Assembly (NCBI RefSeq): GCF_963678635.1
Contig: NC_087068.1
Location: 26,600,318 to 26,664,317 of the forward strand
From: Symsagittifera roscoffensis
Taxonomy: Eukaryota > Xenacoelomorpha > Acoela > Convolutidae
Length of the DNA stretch: 64,000 nucleotides
Reading direction: 5' to 3'
Shown: positions 43,701-56,189 of the stretch, one piece after another
Layout: each line of letters opens with the position of its first letter
Position numbering within the stretch: position 1 is the first letter of the stretch
Translations under genes and position numbers: made by a program
The notes under the pieces: model-generated
Told to the model about the DNA's origin: nothing
Database searches by the model: none
The model's input: the letters and a program-made list of their open reading frames with translations, nothing else

Positions 43701-46700
43701 AAAGTAAGATTTGGTTGCGATAGTCTAGACAAAGTAAGATTTGGTCGCGATAGTCTAGACAAAGTAAGATTTGGTCGCGATAGTCTAGACAAAGTAAGAT
43801 TTGGTCGCGATAGTCTACACAAAGTAAGATTTGGTCGCGGTAGTCTAGACAAAGTAAGATTTGGTCGCGATAGTCTAGACAAAGTACGATTTGGTCACCA
43901 TAGTCTAGACAAAGTAAGATTTGGTCGCGATAGTCTAGACAAAGTAAGATTTGGTTGCGATAGTCTAGACAAAGTAAGATTTGGTCGCGATAGTCTAGAC
44001 GAAGTAAGACTTGGTCGCGATAGTCTAGACAAAGTAAGATTTGGTCGCGATGGTCTAGAAAAAGTAAAATTTGGTCGCGATAGTCTAGACAAAGTAATAT
44101 TTGGTCGCGATAGTCTAGACAAAGTAAGATTTGGTCACCATAGTCTAGACAAAGTAAGATTTGGTCGCGATAGTCTAGACAAAGTAAGATTTGGTTGCGA
44201 TAGTCTAGACAAAGTAAGATTTGGTTGCGATAGTCTAGACAAAGTAAGATTTGGTCGCGATAGTCTAGACAAAGTAAGATTTGGTCGCGATAGTCTAGAC
44301 AAAGTAAGATTTGGTCGCGATAGTCTAGACAAAGTAAGATTTGGTCGCGATAGTCTAGACAAAGTAAGATTTGGTTGCGATAGTCTAGACAAAGTAAGAT
44401 TTGGTCGCGATAGTCTAGACGAAGTAAGATTTGGACGCGATAGTCTAGACAAAGTAAGATTTCGTCGCGATAGTCTAGACAAAGTAAGATTTGGTCGCGA
44501 TAGTCTAGACAAAGTAAGATTTGGTCACCATAGTCTAGACAAAGTAAGATTTGGTCGCGATAGTCTAGACAAAGTAAGGTTTGGTCGCGATAGTCTAGAC
44601 AAAGTAAGATTTGGTCACCATAGTCTAGACAAAGTAAGATTTGGTCGCGATAGTCTAGACAAAGTAAGATTTGGTCGCGATAGTCTAGACAAAGTAAGAT
44701 TTGGTCGCGATTGTCTAGACAAAGTAAGATTTGGTCACCATAGTCTAGACAAAGTAAGATTTGGTCACCATAGTCTAGACAAAGTAAGATTTGGTCGCGA
44801 TAGTCTAGACAAAGTAAGATTTGGTCGCGATAGTCTAGACAAAGTACGATTTGGTCGCGATAGTCTAGACAATGTAAGATTTGGTCACCATAGTCTAGAC
44901 AAAGTAAGATTTGGTTGCGATAGTCTAGACAAAGTAAGATTTGGTCGCGATAGTCTAGACAAAGTAAGATTTGGTCGCGATAGTCTAGACAAAGTAAGAT
45001 TTGGTCGCGATAGTCTAGACAAAGTAAGATTTGGTCGCGATAGTCTAGACAAAGTAAGATTTGGTCGCGATAGTCTAGACAAAGTAAGATTTAGTTGCGA
45101 TAGTCTAGACAAAGTAAGATTTGGTCGCGATAGTCTAGACGAAGTAAGATTTGGTCGCGATAGTCTAGACAAAGTAAGATTTGGTCGCGATAGTCTAGAC
45201 AAAGTAAGATTTGGTCGCGATAGTCTAGACAAAGTAAGATTTGGTCGCGATAGTCTAGACAAAGTTAGATTTGGTCACCATAGTCTAGACAAAGTAAGAT
45301 TTGGTCGCGATAGTCTAGACAAAGTAAGATTTGGTCGCGATAGTCTAGACAAAGTAAAATTTGGTCGCGATAGTCTAGACAAAGTAAGATTTGGTTGCGA
45401 TAGTCTAGACAAAGTAAGATTTGGTCGCGATAGTCTAGACAAAGTAAAATTTGGTCGCGATAGTCTAGACAAAGTAAGATTTGGTCTCGAGTGTCGATAG
45501 TCTAGACAAAGTAAGATTTGGTCACCATAGTCTAGACAAAGTAAGTTTTGGTCGCGATAGTCTAGACAAAGTAAGATTTGGTCACGATAGTCTAGACAAA
45601 GTAAGATTTGGTCGCCATAGTCTAGACAAAGTAAGGTTTGGTCGCGATAGTCTAGACAAAGTAAGATTTTGTCGCGATAGTCTAGACAAAGTAAAATTAA
45701 TTTGGTCGCGATAGTCTAGACAAAGTAAGATTTGGTCGCGATAGTCTAGACAAAGTAAGATTTGGTCACCATAGTCTAGACAAAGTAAGACTTGGTCGCG
45801 ATAGTCTAGACAAAGTAAGATTTGGTTGCGATAGTCTAGACAAAGTAAGATTTGGTCGCGATAGTCTAGACAAAGTAAGATTTGGTCGCGATAGTCTAGA
45901 CAAAGTAAGATTTGGTCGCGATAGTCTACACAAAGTAAGATTTGGTCGCGATAGTCTAGACACAAAGTAAGATTTGGTCGCGATAGTCTAGACAAAGTAC
46001 GATTTGGTCACCATAGTCTAGACAAAGTAAGATTTGGTCGCGATAGTCTAGACAAAGTAAGATTTGGTTGCGATAGTCTAGACAAAGTAAGATTTGGTCG
46101 CGATAGTCTAGACGAAGTAAGACTTGGTCGCGATAGTCTAGACAAAGTAAGATTTGGTCGCGATGGTCTAGACAAAGTAAGATTTGGTCGCGATAGTCTA
46201 GACAAAGTAATATTTGGTCGCGATAGTCTAGACAAAGTAAGATTTGGTCACCATAGTCTAGACAAAGTAAGATTTGGTCGCGATAGTCTAGACAAAGTAA
46301 GATTTGGTTGCGATAGTCTAGACAAAGTAAGATTTGGTTGCGATAGTCTAGACAAAGTAAGATTTGGTCGCGATAGTCTAGACAAAGTAAGATTTGGTCG
46401 CGATAGTCTAGACAAAGTAAGATTTGGTCGCGATAGTCTAGACAAAGTAAGATTTGGTCGCGATAGTCTAGACAAAGTAAGATTTGGTTGCGATAGTCTA
46501 GACAAAGTAAGATTTGGTCGCGATAGTCTAGACGAAGTAAGATTTGGACGCGATAGTCTAGACAAAGTAAGATTTCGTCGCGATAGTCTAGACAAAGTAA
46601 GATTTGGTCGCGATAGTCTAGACAAAGTAAGATTTGGTCACCATAGTCTAGACAAAGTAAGATTTGGTCGCGATAGTCTAGACAAAGTAAGATTTGGTCG

Positions 46701-47490
46701 CGATAGTCTAGACAAAGTAAGATTTGGTCACCATAGTCTAGACAAAGTAAGATTTGGTCGCGATAGTCTAGACAAAGTAAGATTTGGTCGCGATAGTCTA
46801 GACAAATTAAGATTTGGTCGCGATTGTCTAGACAAAGTAAGATTTGGTCACCATAGTCTAGACAAAGTAAGATTTGGTCACCATAGTCTAGACAAAGTAA
46901 GATTTGGTCGCGATAGTCTAGACAAAGTAAGATTTGGTCGCGATAGTCTAGACAAAGTACGATTTGGTCGCGATAGTCTAGACAATGTAAGATTTGGTCA
47001 CCATAGTCTAGACAAAGTAAGATTTGGTTGCGATAGTCTAGACAAAGTAAGATTTGGTCGCGATAGTCTAGACAAAGTAAGATTTGGTCGCGATAGTCTA
47101 GACAAAGTAAGATTTGGTCGCGATAGTCTAGACAAAGTAAGATTTGGTCGCGATAGTCTAGACAAAGTAAGATTTGGTCGCGATAGTCTAGACAAAGTAA
47201 GATTTAGTTGCGATAGTCTAGACAAAGTAAGATTTGGTCGCGATAGTCTAGACGAAGTAAGATTTGGTCGCGATAGTCTAGACAAAGTAAGATTTGGTCG
47301 CGATAGTCTAGACAAAGTAAGATTTGGTCGCGATAGTCTAGACAAAGTAAGATTTGGTCGCGATAGTCTAGACAAAGTAAGATTTGGTCACCATTGTCTA
47401 GACAAAGTAAGATTTGGTCGCGATAGTCTAGACAAAGTAAGATTTGGTCGCGATAGTCTAGACAAAGTAAGATTTGGTCGCGATAGTCTA
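40784..47490. repeat. 30-bp minisatellite, about 223 monomers
   Basis: Every monomer is 30 bp: AGTCTAGACAAAGTAAG followed by ATTTGGTCGCGAT. Frequent variants are TCACCAT or TTGCGAT for TCGCGAT, CGCTAG, and GACGAAG for GACAAAG. The phase slips only a few times (about 43375, 43590, 45485, 45700, 45960). Monomers are contiguous with no spacers. Because 30 is a multiple of three, several frames stay open on both strands and yield 10-residue periodic peptides that are not real proteins. Confidence 0.98.
43164..47400. repeat. Higher-order duplication (about 2.11 kb) within the minisatellite
   Basis: The pattern of variant monomers from 43164 recurs from 45275. The rare word GGTCTCGAGTCTCGATAG at 43372 pairs with GGTCTCGAGTGTCGATAG at 45483, and the insertion AAAATTAATTTGG recurs at 43581 and 45692. 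The offset is 2111-2113 bp. So about 70 monomers were duplicated as one block. Confidence 0.92.
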
Positions 47491-49540
47491 ATCATAGAGC
47501 TACAACCTCAGCCGGTGTAGAAATCAAACTTATGAAAAATTCTAAAAAGATGGCGAACCTTGGTTCACGTGCACATTTCTTCTCGTGGCGATGGTAAGTG
47601 CAACTTTTTTGAGACTTCGGCTTTGTAACCCACCGGACCTACCCATTCTATAAAGATTAAGCATTTCTTTCTTTTTTGACTAGGGAACCGAATTTTTCAA
47701 CTTTCAAGGAACACTAACTTTCAAAGAAGAACGCAGATGAGCGCCAAATCTTTTGACCGCTTATTCGGCTTCAATTTCGCCAAGTTTTGCTGAAGGGTTG
47801 ATGAAATAATATTATATCCGCTTACGAATCAAGAAAATTACTGAAATTTTGTATTAATGAATGTCCATTTTTGGTAGCGCTCATTCGAATTGTCACCAAA
47901 TTGTCACAAGCCTGTTTTCAGGAACCATTTGAGAAAAATTTGAAAATCAAAATCCGTTTTTTGTTGTTATCCGAGTGCACCCTTAAATTTCAATTGAACC
48001 GTTTTTGTTGATGTCATGAAATCATTAGGACGGAAAAGGACCTTTTATAACGAATTTTTAATATGTACTCCTCTTTTAAACTGATTAGCCCAGTTTTTAC
48101 CAAAGAAAAAAACTTTTCACAAAAATCACTCTCGTTTAAGAAACTAATTGGCTAATTTATTTGCTAAGGTTCCATTCCGTGCATCACTTAAAAGATGCTT
48201 TTTCAATTCTTGTGGTGTTATGAAATACATCACATCCCGGGTCGAGATTCCGCTCAAAAACCGCTCAAGATATGAGCGGTTTGAGTGGTTTTCCAGCAAG
48301 ATTTGAGCGGTTTGGGCGTTTTTTTTAACAAACCGCTCAAACCGCTCAAATATCGCTTAAAAAATTGATCAAAAACCGCTGAGCTGTGGTTTTTGAACGG
48401 TTTTTCCAGCAAAATATGAGCGGTGTTTTTAAGCGGTTTTTGAACGGTCTTACAAAGAAAACCGATTAAAACCATCAAAAAGCCTGGCAAGGTAATGTGA
48501 CGCGAAGATGCAGTTGAAGTAATATCTACAATTCAAAAAATGCGCTTAACCGTTCAACTTGTAGTAAACCGGCATGACTTTATGGACTGACTAAAGTACA
48601 TAAAAAGGATACACCGCTACGACCGGTCCTCTCTCTCTTCGCGGTAGTTCTTATGAGAAATTGAATGAAACTTAAGCAAACTTTTTTGATAAAACCGAGG
48701 GTGCAATCACTCGTATCTTTTTTTGTTATAGTGATTACTTCAAGACTTTGTATGTATTAAGTTCATATATTGAAAAGATTTATATTCTTGTCTAGTCAAT
48801 CTTGCTTGTTCGATTTTTTTTCTGGTGATTACACTCATGAAATTTTTTCTTGCTTCTGCAGTTTATCTAGATTCACTTTTGAGATGCATCCATAAACCAG
48901 TACTCCATATTAATTTTTTGATTGTACGCAGATTTTGTATTCTCGTATGAATTGTTCAACTGACTTATTTCGAAGTTGGTAGAGAAAAGAAATGAATTTT
49001 TTTGTGCATCGCTTTTTCTGATTTGTGATATGTACAGTTGAATCAAAAAGCTATCCTTTCGAAGGTTTTAATATTTAACATCGCATCCTGTTTTCGCCCT
49101 GTAAGCTTCCAAATTTTGTTTCCTTTGACTGAATTATAAGTGTTTTTTGTTTGTCCTGGTTCATCGTAATTTTTTTTCTGCCATCCTTTTTCATGTGTTG
49201 TTCAAATCCATTTCATAGTTTTTTTCTGAGGTTTGTTATTTTTTGGGCTATCATAGAAATAATTCATGTAAAGTGAAACTAATTGTACACCTTGAACTGA
49301 TCCCTGGCGGAATTATCATTTTATTCTGTTGAGTACTCTTTGTGTGATATAACTTGACAAGTTGGAAGCTGTTCTCTAGATTCAATTTCAAAATCGGAGA
49401 ATTTTTTTCTCCTAATCCGTAAATCAAAGCAATTTTATAAGCAATCCTCGAGGTTCACAGTATCAGAAAATTTTGATAAAACACGGTTGTGAACACAAAA
49501 TTTTTTGACAATTGTTGGAAAGTTTACAATTGATTCAAAC
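47491..49540. repeat. Block C, copy 1 (second copy at 58107-59524)
   Basis: Begins AATCATAGAGCTACAACCTC straight after the array. Both copies share the GAGCGG palindromic cluster (48240-48480) and a long non-coding stretch to about 49540. Copy 1 has about 630 bp (47520-48150) missing from copy 2. No gene is supported; reading frames are short. Confidence 0.88.
48240..48480. repeat. GAGCGGTT/AACCGCTC palindromic cluster in block C
   Basis: Same word family as 10780-11310, with the copy in unit 2 at 58215-58480. Copy 1 reads CCGCTCAAAAACCGCTCAAG and complements. The shared family links the left and right halves of the window. Confidence 0.85.
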
Positions 49541-50220
49541 AATTCCGAAAAAAGCGTCAAAATACAAAGCTTCAGATGGTAAAATTAGGATGGTGAGTTT
49601 TTTCACCAATACTGAGATAGGGAAAAGGTTTCAAAATGAATTAGGATGGCTTTCAGAATTTCAGCTGGTGAGATGGTAAATTTCAAGAAAATTTTTTCAA
49701 AAAAATTTTGGCACCAAATTTTGCGGAAAAATTTCTTGAGTTTTTGGGTAGATTTTGTTATCTTTCTTTTTCTAATCGTAAAAAAACAATGCTAAAATAT
49801 GTGCCAAAAGTGAAAGCCAAATTTTTCATTAATTGGTGTCATCTTAAGACAATTAAACAAAAATTTGATTTAAATAGGAGTTTTTTAAATTTTTTTTCAT
49901 CAAAAAAATTACGATAAATTTTGATTTAATTCAAGATAAAATGCGTCTTTTATAGGTTGATAATGTTAGAAACAATGCCACATCAGCTGAACTCACGCTG
50001 AAACTTTCGAATTATTGGAATAATTGTGAAAAATACCTCTTTTTCGAACAAACAACTAAAAGTGTTTCATATGAGATTCAGCATCTATCCAACTTTTTTC
50101 CACTTATCACCTTTCATGCGTATTGTTTTTAATAAACCCTCTGTCAAGGTGATGTTCAACTTAGTTAATAAAATTATTATCATTGATCGTCAACTGCAAA
50201 AAAAATTGTAATTTCATGGA
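49541..50220 (+). repeat. Block D, copy 1 (second copy at 60440-61180), with coding-like stretch
   Basis: Contains AATTTCAGCTGGTGAGATGG and, at 49975-50100, a plus-strand frame ATSAELTLKLSNYWNNCEKY continuing EQTTKSVSYEIQHLSNFFP. The frame is longer in copy 2 (60915-61169, 84 codons) and broken by a shift in copy 1. The peptide is not recognised. Confidence 0.7.
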
Positions 50221-51560
50221 GTTCGAATCTTCCTCGTTTTTTTGTAAATGTTGAAAATCAATGCAATTTCGACAGATTTCCTGCTTATAAATTTGAACTA
50301 GTGCTGAAACGGTCGTGGCAGAAATTAAATAAAAGCATGAAAAGTGGTTATATTTCAGCTAAAACTCCTTCATAACTGTTCATTATCTCTCTTTTGCATC
50401 TACATAAGAATTTATTATATTGCTCCGAAGAATTCTTATATTCTAAGTTATTTCCAACTTTCTGCTTTGTTTAGTGGCTCAAAATTGAACTCATTTTACA
50501 AGAAACTTTTTGTAGCATCGGGGAGTTTAGGTGGAAAACAGTATCAATTGATCGAACATTTTGCTGGTAGAGGTAAAATTAGTGGTAAGCCTCAAACGTC
50601 TGAACTTTATTTTGTATTTTAAGCAAATTTAATTTTAGCAGATAAAATTTGTCATCAGAATTACAATTTTTTAACCAATTACAATCAAACAAGCAAAATA
50701 ATCGTGAAGTCTCTTCCAAATCTTGATTTTTGTCCATAGTTTGTAAAAAAAAGTTTGAGTGACAAAGAATTGAAATCAATTAAAGCATTCAAAATAGTAC
50801 AAAAATACAGGGTAGAAATAGAACTTCTGGGTGTAGTTTTACGAAAAAGTTGGTGGAAGAAAGAAGAACAAATCTATAGTATATCTAAAAAATTTATGGT
50901 AGTCTTTTCTTGGATTTTTTCTAAGTAATACAAATGGAATTTCGCAATGAATATTAGTTCTAACTTTCTGATTTTTCTTCAACTTAACGAAAGAATTTTT
51001 TTTGAATTTTAACCAAGAACACAAACATGAACACAAAACTGCATCAGTTGAAAAAAACTCTGATGAAAATCTTCAGCGAGCTTGATTCAACATAAATCAA
51101 GTTTCTTCTAAGTTTCCGATTGAAAAAAAATGAGGCAAACTAGAGCAAGAATACCATTTTACAGGATGTCTATTTTGTTTGCTTCAAATTAAATATCATA
51201 TCAATTGAAGATTATACATCTAATTCTGCTAAAATTATCAGTTTGCTTTATAAAAAACTGAGCAAAACTCTCAATATTCTTTCTAAAAAAACTGATTTTA
51301 ACAAAAAAAATTAGATAAGATAGTGGAAAATTGTATCAATTAACCGAACAGTCTTAACCGAAGAGTGCTTACCTTGAAAAAAATTATCCCTAAAACGAAT
51401 GAATTTTGATATAATTTTAATTCCTTCATCAAAAACCAACAAAAACCCCTATGCCTTACACATAATCAACCGTACTTGACAAATTCTGTACTGGATTTTT
51501 TCTTAATCTTTTATTTAAACATAAATTGAAGCAAATTTTCTAGAGAGTTATATTCTACTT
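50221..51560 (+). pseudogene. Decayed coding-like region, family unknown (unit 1 only)
   Basis: Several plus-strand stretches have protein-like composition but are separated by stops and shifts: GSLGGKQYQLIEHFAGRG (about 50518-50571), SLSDKELKSIKAFKIVQKYR, then ELLGVVLRKSWWKKEEQIYS (about 50752-50875). Unit 2 lacks this region. No motif identifies the family. Confidence 0.3.
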
Positions 51561-54500
51561 TAGTTTGTCAAACACTTCAACTTGAGTCTTTCTTGAAGTC
51601 TGCTGGTTCTGCCAAGTTCATATTGGTTCCTTTTGAACGTAAATTTACTCGGAAAACTGAATCATTTCAACGATCATTAAAAAATCCGAAGCAAAGTTGG
51701 GACCAAAAACTCCACCTTCGGAAAAAGATACTGAACGAGATAACTCTATGTTCTTGCCTTAACATTCTTGCTTTTATTTGGATCGATCTCCAGTGAAACT
51801 TTCACAAAAACTTGAATCTGTTTAAGACTCAAGTTGGTTTTATAATCAATCAGAACTTTTGAACAAAAGTATAAAAGCTCGTTTAAGAAATGCGTTAAAA
51901 TAATTTCATATTTTTTGCTAGAAAAATTCCTTGGTAAAATTTATCAAAATACTAGAGCTTTAACAAAATTGCACTTATTTTTTATTTTGTTTAGGTTACA
52001 ATTTCTCAATATTTTGTTTGTTTGCTAGGTTTACTATGTTTTAAAATACGTTTCAATCTGTACCTTCTCGCGGTCTGCGCTTGGAGACTGCTGTCCGCGT
52101 TTTCCATCATTTTGAAGAACTTTATTTTGACAAGGAGAATGCTCTTTCTAGAAAGGAATCTTCAGTTCATCGCTGCTATATCTTTGAAAACAACAATTTG
52201 AACACTTCAAAATTCTACAGGTCTCACGATATTTTAATGCGTTTTGATGTGTGTAGTTAACCGTATTTGACTGTTTTTATTTTGGATATTTTCTTATAAT
52301 CTAAATTGAAGCAATTATCAAAGAGAATTGAGTTCTATTTTGTTTTATCAAAAGATTTCAACTTGAGTCTTTCTTGGTTTCTGCTTGATCTGCCAATTTT
52401 AGATTGATTCAAGTTGTAACAAAATTTTACTCGGAAAACTGAATCATTTCAAACATCATTCAAAATCACACCAATGTTTGGACCAAAAACTCCACTTTCT
52501 AAGAAATTTTGAAAAAGATACTGAACGAGATAACTGTATGTTCTTGCTTTAAACTTCTTGCTTTTGTTTGGATCAATCTCCAACGAGACTTTCACGATAG
52601 GTTCAATCTGCTTATCGCTCTAGTTGGTTTTATCATCAATCAGAACCTTTGAACAAAAGCATGAATGAACGATTCAGAAATGCGCTGAAATAGTTTTTAT
52701 ACTATTTACAAGAATAATTCTGGATTAAAATTTATCAAAATACTAGAGCTTTATCAATATTGCACAGATATCTAGTTTTCTTCAGTTTATAATTTCTCAT
52801 TAAAAATTTGGTTTGCTATGTTTACTATGTTTTCAAGTACGTTTCTATATGTACCTTCTCATGGACTGTGCTTGGAGACTGCTGTCCACGTTTTCCATCA
52901 TTTTGAAGAACTTTATTTTGACAAGGAGAATGCTCTTTCTAGAAAGGAATCTTCAGTTCATCGCTGCTATATCTTTGAAAACAACAATTTGGACACTTCA
53001 AAATTCTACAGGTCTCACGATAGCTTAATGCATTTTGATGTATGTATTAAACCGTACTTGACTGTTTTTATTTTGGATAGTTTCTTATAATCTAAAATGA
53101 AGCAATTATCCAAGAGAATTGAGTTTTATTTTGTTTTATCAAAAGATTCAACTTGGGACTTTCTTGGTTTCTGCTTGATCTGCCAATTTCAGATTGATTC
53201 TAGTTTGAACAAAATTTTCCTCGGAAAACTGAATCATTTCAAAGATAAATCAAAATCACAGCAATGTTGGGACCCAAAACTCCACTTTCTAAGAAATTTC
53301 GGAAAAAGATACTGAACGAGATAACTGTATGTTCTTGCTTTATCCTTCTTGCTTTTGTTTGGATCAATCTCCAACGAGACTTTCACGGTAAGTTGAATCT
53401 GCTTATCGCTCTAGTTGGTTTTATCATCAATCAGAACCTTTGAATAAAAACATGAACTAACGATTCAGAAATGCGCTGAAATAGTTTTATACTTTTTACA
53501 AGAATAATTCTTGATTAAAATTTATCAAAGTACAAGAGCTTTTTCAATATTGCACAGATATCTAGTTTTCTTCATTTTATAATTTCTCATTAAAAATTTG
53601 GTTTGCTATGTTTACTATGTTTTCAAGTACGTTGCTATATGTACCTTCTCGTGGACTGTGCTTGGAGACTGCTGTCCGCGTTTTCCGTCATTTTGAAGAA
53701 CTTTATTTTGACAAGGAGAATGCTCTTTCTAGAAAGGAATCTTCAGTTTGTCGCTGCTATATCTTTGAAAACAACAATTTGGACACTTCAAAATTCTACA
53801 GGTCTCACGATATTTCAATGCATTTTGATGTGTGTAATTAACCGTACTTGACTGTTTTTATTTTGGATATTTTCTTATAATCTAAAATGAAGCAATTATC
53901 CAAGAGAATTGAGTTTTATTTTGTTTTATCAAAAGATTTGAACTTGGGTTTTTCTTGGCTTCTGCTTGATCTGCCAATTTCAAATTGGTTCTAGTTTGAA
54001 CAAAATTTTCCTCGGAAAACTGAATCATTTCAAAGATCATTCAAAATCACAGCAATGTTGGGACCAAAAATTCCACTTTCTAAGAAATTTCGGAAAAAGA
54101 TACTGAACGAGATAACTGTATGTTCTTGCTTTAACCTTCTTGCTTTTGTTTGGATCAATCTCCAACGAGACTTTCACGATAAGTTGAATCTGCTTATCGC
54201 TCTAGTTGGTTTTATCATCAATCAGAACCTTTGAACAAAAGCATGAATGAACGATTCAGAAATGCGCTGAAATAGTTTTATACTTTTTACAAGAATAATT
54301 CTTGATTAAAATTTATCAAAGTACAAGAGCTTTATCAATATTGCACAGATATCTAGTTTTCTTCAGTTTATAATTTCTCATTAAAAGTTTGGTTTGCTAT
54401 GTTTACTATGTTTTCAAGTATGTTGCTATATGTACCTTCTCGTGGACTGTGCTTGGTTACTGCTGTCCGCGTTTTCCATCATTTTGAAGAACTTTATTTT

Positions 54501-56189
54501 GACAAGGAGAATGCTCTTTCTAGAAAGGAATCTTCAGTTCGCCGCTTCTATATCTTTGAAAACAACAATTTGGACACTTCAAAATTCTACAGGTCTCACG
54601 ATATTTCAATGCATTTTGATGTGTGTAATTAACCGTACTTGACTGTTATTAATTAGGATTTTTTCTTATAATCTAAAATGAAGCAGTTATCCAAGAGAAT
54701 TGAGTTTTATTTTGTTTTATCAAAAGATTTGAACTTGGGACTTTCTTGGTTTCTGCTTGATCTGCCAATTTCAAATTGATTCTAGTTAGAACAAAATTTT
54801 CCTCGGAAAACTGAATCATTTCAAAGATCATTCAAAATCACAGCAATGTTGGGACCAAAAACTCCGCTTTCTAAGAAATTTCGGAAAAAGATGCTGAACG
54901 AGATAACTGTATGTTCTTGCTTTAATCTTCTTGCTTTTGTTTGGATCAATCTCCAAGGAGACTTTCACGATAAGTTGAATCTGCTTATCGCTCTAGTTGG
55001 TTTTATCATCAATCAGAACCTTTGAACACAAGCATGAATGAACGATTCAGAAATGCGCTGAAATAGTTTTATACTTTTTACAAGAATAGTTCTTGATTAA
55101 AATTTATCAAAGTACAAGAGCTTTATCAATATTGCACAGATATCTAGTTTTCTTCAGTTTATAATTTCTCATTAAAAATTTGGTTTGCTATGTTTACTAT
55201 GTTTTCAAGTATGTTGCTATATGTACCTTCTCGTGGACTGTGCTTGGTTACTGCTGTCCGCGTTTTCCATCATTTTGAAGAACTTTATTTTGACAAGGAG
55301 AATGCTCTTTCTAGAAAAGAATCTTCAGTTCGCCGCTTCTATATCTTTGAAAACAACAATTTGGACACTTCAAAATTCTACAGGTCTCACGATATTTCAA
55401 TGCATTTTGATGTGTGTAATTAACCGTACTTGACTGTTATTATTTAGGATTTTTTCTTATAATCTAAAATGAAGCAGTTATCCAAGAGAATTGAGTTTTA
55501 TTTTGTTTTATCAAAAGATTTGAACTTGGGACTTTCTTGGTTTCTGCTTGATCTGCCAATTTCAAATTGATTCTAGTTAAAACAAAATTTTCCTCGGAAA
55601 ACTGAATCATTTCAAAGATCATTCAAAATCACAGCAATGTTGGGACCAAAAACTCCACTTTCTAAGAAATTTCGGAAAAAGATGCTGAACGAGATAACTG
55701 TATGTTCTTGCTTTAATCTTCTTGCTTTTGTTTGGATCAATCTCCAAGGAGACTTTCACAATAAGTTGAATCTGCTTATCGCTCTAGTTGGTTTTATCAT
55801 CAATCAGAACCTTTGAACAAAAGCATGAATGAACGATTCAGAAATGCGCTGAAATAGTTTTATACATTTTACAAGAATAATCCTTGATTAAAATTTATCA
55901 AAATACTAGAGCTTTATCAATTTTGCACAGATATCTAGTTTTCTTCAGTTTATAATTTCTCATTAAAAATTTGGTTTGCTATGTTTACTATGTTTTCAAG
56001 TACGTTTCTATACGTACCTTCTCGTGGACTGTGCTTGGAGACTGCTGTCCGCGTTTTCCATCACCTTGACCAACATTATTTTGACAAGGAGAATGCTTCT
56101 TCTTGAAACGAATATTCAATTCCTCGCTGCTATATCTAAGAAAAAAACAATTTGGACATTTCAAAAAACACCGTATAGAAAGCAAAAAG
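51561..56189 (+). repeat. 791-bp tandem repeat, about 6 copies
   Basis: GTTTGCTATGTTTACTATG-type landmarks recur at about 52022 (diverged), 52811, 53601, 54392, 55183 and 55975, a spacing of 790-792 bp. Copies at 53.6-55.9 kb are nearly identical; the first (51.6-52.6 kb) and last are diverged. Each middle copy keeps a 77-codon plus frame (for example 53608-53841) with VPSRGLCLETAVRVF and FEELYFDKENALSRKESSV. A second, overlapping frame (53603-53851) is also open. The diverged first copy also retains most of the 77-codon frame, and has a better frame at 51593-51796 (AGSAKFILVPFERKFTRKTE). This suggests the unit was cut from an old coding region. No family recognised. Confidence 0.93.

Noticed and set aside
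40784-47490. CRISPR array
   Set aside because: The 30-bp repeats are directly contiguous with no unique spacers, no cas genes are present, and the genome is eukaryotic.
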